23,256 bases of DNA, from contig FN648495.1 in NCBI GenBank assembly GCA_000310025.1, positions 19,711 to 42,966 on the forward strand. Direction: 5' to 3'. The position numbers were made by a program, and so were the translations under genes. The notes beneath the pieces are model-generated. The model did no database searches, had not been told where the DNA came from, and saw only the letters and a list, made by a program, of their open reading frames with translations. The DNA is from Ectocarpus siliculosus (lineage: Eukaryota > Sar > Phaeophyceae > Ectocarpales > Ectocarpaceae). Below are positions 10,197-18,937 of the stretch, piece after piece (the stretch's first letter is position 1; each line of letters opens with the position of its first letter).

Positions 10197-11906
10197 AGCA
10201 CCGAGGTGGACACCGTGCATGTCCCGTCTTGCGGTTCCTCTCTTGCTCACGGATGACATTGGTGGAATCAGCGCCAACATCGGTACCATTCCTATTCAAC
10301 GGGGTCTCTCGAGGGATACACTCGATAGAGTGTTCGTATATGTATCCCCTTGCGTATTTTGAATGGGCTCGTGAATTACGGTATTGGAAAGACAGCAGAA
10401 GAGAACAAGACTCCCGAGACAAGATGGAAGAGAGAGAACAAACAATCACACACACAACGAACAGGCGAAATCCTTGTCGCGACAAGAAAAGAGTGGTACA
10501 GAATAGCCGCAAGCACCGCAGAAGTAACATGAAGGCGGAGGTTGCAGAAACGCTAACTGTACCGTAAGGCCTTCATCCCGTGAAACCCCGGGTGGTGCGG
10601 CCAACAGCATACCGACAGGTGTAAAGCCGACGTCCAGGATGAATGGGATGGTATGCCTACAGTCGGAGCCTTCTTGCTTTTGGTTTTATTCATTGATATC
10701 GCGTAACGTGTTGATATTTATTGCTTTCAACTATTTTCTCTGTAGAAAGTCCGTGATGTACCTTCCCGGGGTGTTTAGGCTGTGACCACGGGTCGCGTCC
10801 GCGTCAAGTCGGCCGGGACGGATGGTAGAAGGTACTGAGCAAACGACGGATATTTATTTTATGGGAAAGGAACGTCAACAACTATCGTCGCAGAGCGAAC
10901 CCCACGGAGACGCGCTCTGATGTTGCGGTAAAGTGGCGTGCACTGCAGCGTTTCTCAAGCCGTTCCAGGCCGCCGCCCGCCGATTGGTATTGCAGCACCC
11001 CTTTAAGCTTGAGGGGTTCTGTTGTTGGTGTGTTGTATAGTGCATTGTCCCACTGGTTGCGGTTGTCAGCAAACGAAGACACCAGTGTGTACCCGACTGA
11101 GTTCTAGCCCGGAAAACCTCGCCAGTGTCAACGGATCAAAGAGAGCGAGAGCCTGTTGTTGACCCGTGACTTGATTACACGCCGCGCATTTCAAACTGGT
11201 TATCCAAAGAGCAGAATATCCTGACGCAGTGGTGGCCTGATCTCTTATCCCCGTCCCCCGCTACTTGACGTACCTCCGCAGCCTGGAACAACCGCGCCAG
11301 TGACGGGTATTGTTGGCCATGTTGGGAGGCCTGCTGATAGCTCTTCTTCTGGGCTTGTTGGTGAGCAAACGGTTTACACTTTGACACCCCGACAGAGAAT
11401 GTTCGAGATGTTCCTTGTCCTCCCTTCCGCCAAGACTGCAAGTTGAACCCACGTGGAATGAGATAAAGCACCGCTGTTCGTCAACCAACGTAGCGCTTGG
11501 CAGGCATCTCGGCTCGTGCGCTAGCCTGCCGTAGGTCTTGGTTGTCGTTGCAAGGTGTCGCAACCATTGCAAGGAAAGGAATTTGGGGATTGGTTCTGGA
11601 TGGTACATGCCGGGACCTGCTACTCCTGGTGTTCAATTTGTTGGCTACTTTTTCGTTTTATAATCGTGCCGAGCATCAATCTGTCATTTTCTTTCGTGTG
11701 CGCGTGGCGCGAGTTCCGGACGCTTGAACCGTCGTCGAGTCTTGGCTGCGTGTCTTTGCCTCATCACGCGTGTGCAGGTAGGTGTGCGTGTCTCAAGGTT
11801 CACAATCCCACTTCGCAAGGCCCGCTTCGCGTGCTTCTCTCGATCTGTCTTCCGCGATACCCTATCGCATCCCTCCGCCTCAACGATTCCTTGGCTCGTC
11901 TGACAG
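10197..11906. other. Stretch without a supported gene
   Basis: 10229-10560 translates on the plus strand to a highly charged sequence (WARELRYWKDSRREQD) that continues past the right hairpin arm and may be decayed mobile-element DNA. At 11175-11471 a minus-strand frame is open without recognisable motifs. 11780-11906 is pyrimidine-rich with a branch-like CCTCAAC and ends in CTGACAG, an intron 3' end for the exon at 11907. The exon before it could not be placed; a donor-like CAG|GTAGGT at 11779 is one possibility. Confidence 0.4.
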
Positions 11907-12913
11907 GTACCTGTGTCGGCCCAAGTCGATCAAACGAAGCAGATCGCATGGATATGCTTCGCGGTGTTTATCGTGGTGTTTATTGCGGGTTCGATCTACG
12001 TGCGACACCGGAGAACAGTGCGGGTGAGAGGACGGGAGGCCCCACATATGGGAGAGCTAGGGTAGGGGGGGAGCGTACTCTCATGGTTTGCATGCCTTCG
12101 AGGTTAGACCATTGACCACGCGTCCTCGAGAGGACGGAGCATTGTTCCCACAGGACAGACCACCGATGGCCAATCGTTCCTTCCTACTTTGCCAAATGTG
12201 GGGGGCGCGCATAAGGATTAAAGACGAGCGTAATGAAGTTCGGCCGTAGAGGAGATGAAGACTGTAAAGCGTAGGGGCACTCCCTGTTCTCCACCTCCTT
12301 GCTCGCGAGACCAAACGACAACTCTCCAGGGGACAGTCTCACGCGTTGTCGTTGTACAGCAATGCCGATATCTGCATCCCCACCCCCACCCCAACCCCAA
12401 CCCTTGGCGCCACAGTCGCTTTGGTGGACTTAGAAGGCGTTAAATATATGGTGTTCGATGTGTGAGTTGGCGAGCTGGCAGCCACGGCATGGAAAAAGGC
12501 AGATACATAGCAAGTCGTCGCTCTGGACTCCGAGGCGAACTGTACTTCGTCAGCAAGTATAACGTTGCGGCAGCCATACCCGTGGCAGTTACGAGTGTGT
12601 CGGAAGAAGGGAATCCGTCAAGGCACAGCTACCATCTGCACGACTCTGGTGCACGCTCTCTTGCAGCGCTGCGCTACTCGTACTCTGGTTTCGCACGTGG
12701 TATTTGCCTCTGGTACACATTCTCTTGAGTGAATGCTCTCTCACAAAAAGCGCTGCCCCGCTTGTACTCTTGTGTACACAAGTCCAGCTGCAAATGAGTT
12801 TGCCCCGCCAGCCTCCCCCTCCCCCCCACACACATGCGCACTCTGCCCCCCCCCCCACTCTTTCGCCGTCTGACAGGCCCGCCGGGGTCCTTCAAGTACT
12901 GATGACGCAGTAG
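11907..12913 (+). CDS. Unidentified single-pass membrane protein, 2-3 exons (5' end missing)
   Basis: Exon 11907-12023 follows a good pyrimidine tract and CTGACAG and ends CGG|GTGAGA in phase 0. It encodes 39 residues: polar PVSAQVDQTKQ, a 20-residue hydrophobic helix from IAWICFAVF to AGSIYV, then RHRRTVR, so the C-terminal side should be cytosolic by the positive-inside rule. Exon 12310-12461, after a CT-rich tract ending GCGAG, starts in phase 0 with TKRQLSRGQSHALSLYSNAD, has a Pro-Thr repeat, then LGATVALVDLEGVKYMVFDV and the donor GT|GTGAGT (phase 2). A short last exon at 12877-12913 (VPAGVLQVLMTQ, stop TAG) follows a very strong acceptor and fits the phase, but is less certain. A repeat (copy D) sits in the first intron. 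The N-terminal, presumably luminal or extracellular, part was not found. No family is recognised. Confidence 0.5.
12064..12180 (-). repeat. Dispersed SINE-like repeat, copy D (long form, inverted)
   Basis: The reverse complement reads CGATTGGCCATCGGTGGTCT, then GTCCTGTGGGAACAATGCTC, then CGTCCTCTCGAGGACGCGTG, then GTCAATGGTCTAACCTCGAA, GGCATGC and a C-tract. It aligns with copy B along its full length. It lies between the two membrane-protein exons, antisense to them. Confidence 0.75.
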
Positions 12914-14324
12914 CCCCGGTTAGCGCATGGGGAAAGGCTGCCCCCCCCAAAGAGAACGGAAAAGGTGGCTTCGGCCAATGTGTGGCAGGCGGTGCATGGG
13001 AGCGAGACGCATGAGCCTCGTCATTTTGCTAACATCCCCTCAAACATGGGGGGCCACGGCGCATGGTTCTTCCATTTTTATCTTGCATGGCCCCTTTTTT
13101 GTGACACTGCTGTGCTCTCATGAGCCCACTTCGGAGGGAATCCGTGTATTCCTCAAGCTTTAGTGGTTCACCCGATTGCATGTATTCATGTTTTCTTCGT
13201 TGCTGCTGTTGTTGTTGTGCCTTGTTACTCCGTTGTCTGTTCCGCGTGCACTTTGGTTACTCTGTAGGAGTATAAGTAGCGCCTCTCCCCGCAGCTCTGG
13301 GCAAAAACCTCCTCACTCTCCTGGTAGAAAAAACCGTACAACCTTGTTGTTACGCCTGCCTTGGTAGGCTGTTGTACGCCTCCATGCCTGCGTGCACCCT
13401 TGCCTGGCCACATGCTTTCCCCGGTTACTTGGTGGTCACGTTTCTGTGATATTTTTGTCGGCCTCCGATTCGGCGGCATGCGGTAGTGTTTCGTTGGTTC
13501 GCAAGGAATGAATGGAACGTGTTGAAGGTCGGCAAGGGGCCTCTAAATTTTTCGCGTTAGTGCATGTCCGTTATATTTCGCCACGGCGGTTGCAGTGAGC
13601 TAGCTTACGGATTTCAGGAGATGGGCTTAGTCTTTGACCACAAATCTGTTTACCTCGGCGACCACATGTATGTGTTGTTTCGTGCTGGCATCTCATCTAT
13701 CATGATTTCATCACTAAGAGACTGTAGGACAGGGGGCGTGCGGCGGCCAATGGGTACATACGTCGTCCTTTTCCCTGCCTGTTTCCTGTTTCCCCTACGG
13801 ATGGCGCCCGCATGTTCTTGTTTCTACAGGCATTTCGCAAATTCATATCCGAGCAAGCAGCCGCCTATATAGGGCAAACAGGCGGTTCTTGTTCTTGATT
13901 CTTATTTCTACGCCGAGGGCCCCATGCAGTGGAGACGGGTCTCTCTTTCCAGCTGTCTATTTCTGGGTGGATGCCAATTTGACTCTGAGAGCAGCGTGAA
14001 ACAGAAAAAACAACGCATAAAAAACGTCGTCCAAGAAGACGTCTGGATCCAACGCACCGCCATCAGACGTTTGCCGCATTCATCAGTGGTGTAGAAGTGC
14101 AAACACGGCGTCGCCTGTTATAACGCGGCGTCGCCTATTATAAAATCAAAACTCTTCCGTAGTCTAGTGGTCCCAATGGCCCGTTGGGGGTTCCTGCCCT
14201 CCTCTCTCGACACTGTTGGGCCGATCTTACCGCAGCTCTGCGATGGTAGGACCCCCCCCCCCTTGCTATGCGGTGCTCCCTCGCAAAGGTGCCGTTCGTG
14301 TGCTTGGTACCACGTCGAAACTGA
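12914..14324. other. Stretch without a supported gene
   Basis: I see no exon with good splice signals. A 102-codon plus frame at 13564-13872 shows no motif. Short C-runs and a GTTGTTGTTGTT-like patch (about 13202-13220) are present. Confidence 0.4.
14106..14142. repeat. Two-copy 17-bp direct repeat
   Basis: CGGCGTCGCCTGTTATA (14106-14122) and CGGCGTCGCCTATTATA (14126-14142) have a 20-bp period and differ at one base. The second copy runs into TATAAAA, so a TATA-like element is possible; no gene start is placed downstream. About 20 bp later GTAGTCTAGTGGT resembles a tRNA A-box, without a clear B-box. Confidence 0.75.
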
Positions 14325-14501
14325 CCACCTGCTCTTGCGACCAAATTCTTGGACTTCGATTTTTTCGAGGCTACCAAGATCGAGCGCGATCGGTACTACT
14401 GTTTTCTCTCGTTACCCCTATCTTCCTCTTCGTCTTTGCGGACAAACGAAGCCTTCGATACCTACCCGTTCCCACATTTGGCATCACGGCCCTTTGAATG
14501 A
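14325..14501 (+). CDS. Short open frame with protein-like composition, unidentified
   Basis: Between stops at 14322 and 14499 lies a 58-codon frame without a useful ATG: PPALATKFLDFDFFEATKIE, RDRYYC, a Ser-rich patch, then NEAFDTYPFPHLASRPFE. The Phe/Asp/Tyr content differs from the random-looking neighbouring frames. It could be a terminal exon, or an exon starting after TTTTTTCGAG (about 14365) and ending at CGATCG|GTACTAC. Chance cannot be excluded, and no family is recognised. Confidence 0.25.
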   Translation, partial: PPALATKFLDFDFFEATKIERDRYYCFLSLPLSSSSSLRTNEAFDTYPFPHLASRPFE

Positions 14502-15366
14502 GCTGCCGGACACACGTCACACCTGATGATTCCATCGAACAAAGCCAACTGAGGATCGACCAACGGTTGATACACAAAATAAACGTTTTTCTTCTCGGTT
14601 TCTTCCAAAAACCAGTTCAGGTCACTGGACTGTGGCCGTGATCGCGGGTCGTCAGGATCCTGACGAGCAAAGATCCTGCTGAGCGAAGGAAAAGCGAGAT
14701 GTCAAAGATGTCGGTTTTACGGTGTGACACTTGCTGCCCCACAACCATAGCTGGCCGAAAGCACGATACATCAAAACAACATGTATGATGGATGCTGGTG
14801 AAGGCCGGTACTGAGCTCGCAGCGACCACCAGTTCCGCGTCGATGCCGCCAGCGACCTACTGTAGTTCGGCCAACTTAATTCATCGTTGACCAAGTGGAC
14901 CCATCGCGACAGAGAATATTGTCCCGATGGGACCCTTTTTCGGTGGTGGGAGTGGGGCACCTGGTCGTACAGAGGGCCTAATCATTTAGACTCTCTCCCA
15001 CCTGGCCGCCGGCGCTAGCATGTGGGCGTCATCGTCGTATCATGACCACAAATAATTTATATTCGCCGGGTGCCAGCGTTGGTACGACGGCGGCATACAG
15101 AAGTCAACGCCCGTAACTAAAGGAACAAACCGTATAAATAAACTACTCCTATGGAGTCTAAGGCTCAGATTTTGGCGACAAATAAGAAAAAATCGACCAA
15201 GAAACACACCTCCGCCGTGGATCGTACACTAAACTCTATATAATAACCTATGCTCGACGTTGGTGGCGAAACAAGAAATTAAGCCCCGAACTGACGTTTC
15301 TTACAGCTACACTGTTAATCGCTCAGCACACCCAAGAGCAGGACAGCAGTGATCAGAGTTAGTTGT
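14502..15366. other. Stretch without a supported gene
   Basis: No exon was recognised. 15040-15260 is clearly AT-richer than the rest of the window and has TATA-like words (TATAAATA near 15133, CTATATAATAA near 15237). It could be a promoter or simply AT-rich spacer; no adjacent start supports a choice. Confidence 0.35.
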
Positions 15367-15624
15367 TCAGCTTTGTCCCCCTTCTACCATGTGGTTGAAC
15401 AGAATGTTCGCATCAACACCGGCGGCATGATACAATGCACGTACGAGATCGTCTAGAATACGCGGAACACGCTCTTCACACAAACGCATCCTCTGTTCCT
15501 CCGACATGTCAGTTCTGCGTGGCTTGCGCCCACGAATCTCCGAGAACTCTAACAGATAGTCACGGCCACTTTTCTCTCGCGCGGAAGCGAGAGCGCGGCA
15601 AATTCCGCGATCTGGCTCTCCCCG
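15367..15624 (-). CDS. Unidentified coding fragment or exon, 85 codons plus stop
   Basis: The minus-strand frame is open from CGG (15622-15624) to TGA (15367-15369). The upstream in-frame codon is TAG, which could be either a stop or the end of a splice acceptor (AATTAG). The translation has normal, helix-rich composition: REKSGRDYLLEFSEIRGRKP, then RRTDMSEEQRMRLCEERVPR, then ILDDLVRALYHAAGVDANIL and FNHMVEGGQS. An internal Met (TDM) would give only about 46 residues. The bases upstream on this strand (15630-15960) are open in overlapping frames without recognisable motifs and may be decayed coding sequence of the same unit. No family is recognised; a mobile-element remnant is possible. Confidence 0.4.
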   Translation of the reverse strand, partial: RGEPDRGICRALASAREKSGRDYLLEFSEIRGRKPRRTDMSEEQRMRLCEERVPRILDDLVRALYHAAGVDANILFNHMVEGGQS

Positions 15625-16167
15625 CTAATTCATCCCGGTCACGCCTTCACCGAATGCCTGCAAGTAAGCACGTGATTGTGATGAATGGTGGAACGAACAC
15701 CCAAGACGTTGCAGTGGGAGCGAACGCATCGTGGCAGTAGTTCTGCTGAGCAACGGCTAATATCACCACCCATCTTGCCAAGGCGGGCGGATTGTTTGTA
15801 CTTCTGAGAATGACGCAGTTCCAGAGCGGATGGCTTGACCCAAAATATGGTCGAACCGTGAATTCGGTGGAACGACACAAGTGGTGGCAACGGTAGACCA
15901 GCAGGCATACGACTCATGGACTTGCCAAAAATACAGATCCGTGCCCCGGTTGAGAACATGTGACACCCTCACTTAAATCTACTTGCCCCCAACAACGTTT
16001 GCGGACGCTGCCTGATCGCGATTCACGAGGTCCTACCGTGTTCTGAGGTCTCGGGGTAGGGCCTACCGCAGTGCGAATCTCTACAGCTGAAAACACGCAT
16101 CCATACCCGGGATGAGTTCCGTCTACACAACCCTTCATGTCATGCGGTCAATGACCAATCACTCTGC

Positions 16168-17478
16168 TCACCTCAACAGCGTTGCGTCAAGCACACCGCG
16201 CCTCTTTGTCCGTCGCTGCAGGATCGGCAACATGACCCTGAGCGACGGGGAATTCGGCTCGGGACCACGAGAACTCCCTGCTGCATGGCCGATGAAGAGA
16301 GCATCGCTTGGCCATAGGTAAGACACCGCATGCATGCCTCGACTCGCAACAGCAAGCGGCGGATGGCCTCCAGCGTGTGCAGGTGCTCCTCCGTAGCGGG
16401 TTGGCCGTTCGCTATCTTCTCGCGGAGGCGTGACGTTGTGAAAGCCAGAGGAGTGCCGTTGAATATCAGCTCTCCCATCGAGTTCATGACTTGAACGGCC
16501 CATGTCATATCTGCTCCAGCATCTGCGAGCAACCGCGCGATCCTTGGAGCTTGCGAGAAGCACCCGTGAATACTGAAAACCAGGGGCGTGTAGTCTTCAG
16601 TATGCGGGCGTTAATGTACGCATCTTCAACTCTATCTACCTTTACTCTCCTTGTGCCTCTGCCGCAAGAGAAACTTGGCGGACACCTCACGGCCATGTCC
16701 GGCGGCACCAATGAGAGCTAAGCCCGTCGTGTCGACCACGCCGGCTCCAGTCAGGATGGCCATGATATCCACGTGCTGATCCGACGCGGCAACGTGGAGA
16801 GCTGGTTCACCTCCTTTTTTAGGATCACAACCTTCAATCCCAAGTTGCTCAACTAGCTCGCGCACAATGTCCGAGTGCCCGTTTTGGGCAGCTATGTCTA
16901 GTGGGGCGGAACCGCACCCTACTGATGATGGGGGTGGCTCAAACTCCAATAACGGATTCGCCTTCAAACGAAGCAGCTCCCTCAACGTATCCAAGGGTCC
17001 ACTCCTAGCCGCGATGTATGTGCAGCGGTGCCACGCCGAGGTTGGCGTTCGACGGTCGGGATTCGCGCCTGCTTCGATCAACGCTCTCACCGCCTCAGGG
17101 CTTCCTTTTTCTGTAGCCAGGTGAAGTGGTGTGCATCCTTCAGATGTCGCCTCGACGTCCGCACCAGCCCCAATCCCCAATCAACAACTCAACAACGGCG
17201 AAGGGTCCCTCTTGAGCACAACCAACGTGTAGAGCCGTGATGCCGGGGTCAGCCACGCTTGACACGTTGGCCCCCTTTTCGAGCAAGATCTTCACAATGT
17301 GCGAGTAGCCCATCATAGCGGCCATCATGAGCGGAGCTAGGCCTTCGGCATTGCCTTGATCGATGTGAACAGATCCGGTTGCTAGCACGGCTAGAGTACG
17401 CTCGATGGAACCCCCAAGTACAGCACCGTGGAGTTGCGTGGAACAAAAATCATCATGCCGGTTCGCGACTGGGTTCAT
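16168..17478 (-). pseudogene. Ankyrin-repeat protein, intronless, with about four frameshifts
   Basis: Read on the minus strand, the first frame (from 17478, itself open further upstream) has ankyrin repeats such as GLAPLMMAAMMGYSHIVKIL and ITALHVGCAQEGPFAVVELL. At 17168-17181 the 7-mer CCCCAAT is duplicated, shifting to a second frame that resumes mid-repeat (IGAGADVEATSEGCTPLHLA, then APLDIAAQNGHSDIVRELVE) down to about 16650. Further shifts lie near 16640-16655, 16595-16606 (into YTPLVFSIHGC and RIARLLADAGADM) and 16329-16340 (LEAIRRLLLRVEA into MHAVSYLWPSDALF). It ends RRGVLDATLLR, stop at 16168. About six to eight repeats mediate protein binding in such families. The C-terminal block resembles, from memory, large Ectocarpus ankyrin proteins. 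Decay is favoured because neighbouring genes keep frame; an assembly error at single sites is possible. Confidence 0.8.
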
Positions 17479-17764
17479 TTCTGTTCTGTCTTTGACGATG
17501 CTGTGTGTGTTGCTGATCGGATCGACACCGCGGCAGGAGAAGCAGTGGACAAGCCGGACACCGCTGCTGGTGGCCCTGGGCAGTGGGTGGGTGCTGTGTG
17601 CTGTGATCAGAACGTCTGCTGTAGCAGTTCATAAGTCTTCCACGGAGCCCCTGAGAGAATTGACGGAGCCCCGACATGTAAAGCGACACATGAATCGCTG
17701 ATCGGGTGTCTTCCCTTGTGCTACCCAGCAAAGAGAGTGATGGCGCCAACGTGTAAGCAAGGCC

Positions 17765-18077
17765 TCAGACTGAAGTCCTTGAGGAGGAACGCGGTGGCAA
17801 AGGTCGGGTTTGCCGTCTATCTCGGCTGTTGCTGGACGTGCGTCTCTGTGAAAGCGTTGCTAATTTCAAATTATCGTCCTCCTGCTGATGCTCGAGGTTG
17901 CGCCGCATTTCTTCAACCTGGCGCATGGTCTTCGACTACCAGACTGCGATCGTCCACAACCTCAGCCGGGGATCCATCAACGGGCGGTAGCCCCACCATA
18001 GCAGATGGGGATGAAACGAGTGCTCCGGTAGGTGCCGGCAGCTCTCCTCTCGGCAGCTGGGACTCTGCACATGTAGT
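17765..18077 (-). pseudogene. Broken coding fragment: Pro/Ser/Val-rich segment, then coiled coil with basic tail
   Basis: Two overlapping minus-strand frames together look like one protein. The first (open 18077 to the stop at 17913) reads SQLPRGELPAPTGALVSSPS, AMVGLPPVDGSPAEVVDDRS, LVVEDHAPG. The second (stop at 17765-17767, Met at 17924-17926) reads MRQVEEMRRNLEHQQEDDNL, then KLATLSQRRTSS and an Arg/Ser-rich end RTSV. The change from one to the other fits a single-base shift near 17925. The MRQVEEMRRNLEHQQ part is a short predicted coiled coil. It lies about 290 bp upstream of the ankyrin pseudogene on the same strand, but nothing shows that they were one gene. A retroelement Gag remnant is one possibility; no family is recognised. 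Confidence 0.4.
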
Positions 18078-18085
18078 CTACATGT
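18069..18085. repeat. 17-bp near-perfect palindrome
   Basis: ACATGTAGTCTACATGT has 8-bp perfectly complementary arms around a central T. It borders the open end of the broken fragment at 17765-18077. No function can be assigned. Confidence 0.7.
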
Positions 18086-18672
18086 AAATTGTACCACCTT
18101 TTTGCGCAAATGAAGATCATCACACCCGGCGATGCCTGTGGCCTTTTCATCCTCCTTCCCTTTGCACACAACAATTCCCGACCACATGCAGTTGCATGCC
18201 CCTGCAGAGTAGAACCACTTCCCTGGCCTGCTTTCTGGCAGGCTGAGCTGTTGTTCTTCACTGAACCCTATATGCCCTTCTAATATTCGTTGTTGATTGA
18301 AGGCACTATTGTTGACAGTCCCGTCACCGAGGTGGGTACAGAGTGAGAAACATCGAAAAAAGATAGCAACAGACAAGGCCGGAGGGTGTTGTGAAACGTT
18401 TCACGATACAGCACCGCCAGAGTTAGGCCGCTCGTTGACGCGTGTGGAACCTGCAAGCCGCCACGTGTCCGGCACACTTTTGAAATCCCGAACTTGCAGG
18501 AAGCCGACTAGAGCTTCCCCAACAATGGCTACGGTAAATACCGCCTCCCTTCCCAGCCCTTGCTCGAGTCAATACCCGCTTGGGGAACACCTGCAGTCCG
18601 TACTACCGGCGTGTCCGCATCGAAACCTCGAATCCTCCGCAACAGGAACACAGGAAACCGATCCTGAACATT

Positions 18673-18802
18673 GAAACCCATTGTGGCAACGCTTGAAGTT
18701 GGTGATGCAAGGCGTTTCGGCTACATGTTCGAACCGTGGAAACCCATTGTGGCAACGCTTAAGTTGGTGATACAGGGTGTTTCGGCTACATGTTCGAACC
18801 GT
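18673..18802. repeat. Two-copy tandem repeat, unit about 65 bp
   Basis: Unit 1 starts at 18673 and unit 2 at 18739. Shared words include GAAACCCATTGTGGCAACGC, AAGTTGGTGAT and GTTTCGGCTACATGTTCGAA. They differ by a few substitutions and a 1-bp indel. The second copy ends in a nine-A run (18803-18811). The repeat lies just upstream of the first recognised hydrolase exon, probably in an intron or 5' region. Confidence 0.85.
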
Positions 18803-18937
18803 AAAAAAAAACGTTGAGCCAACCTTTGGAGGTGTTGAGCTCGTAGCTCTCGCGTGGATCGTTTGCATTCATGATATGCGACATAAGAAGACAAGTTGGC
18901 TGATCGAAACCCGTTCCAAACGATTGAAACCGGATAG

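Noticed and set aside
12667-12876. Exon starting after CTCTTGCAG at 12666 as the third exon of the membrane protein
   Set aside because: The phase fits, but the product adds an unlikely hydrophobic segment followed by Pro/His low complexity; the acceptor at 12876 is stronger.
14155-14200. tRNA gene suggested by GTAGTCTAGTGGT
   Set aside because: The A-box-like word is present, but there is no B-box, no closing acceptor stem and no cloverleaf.
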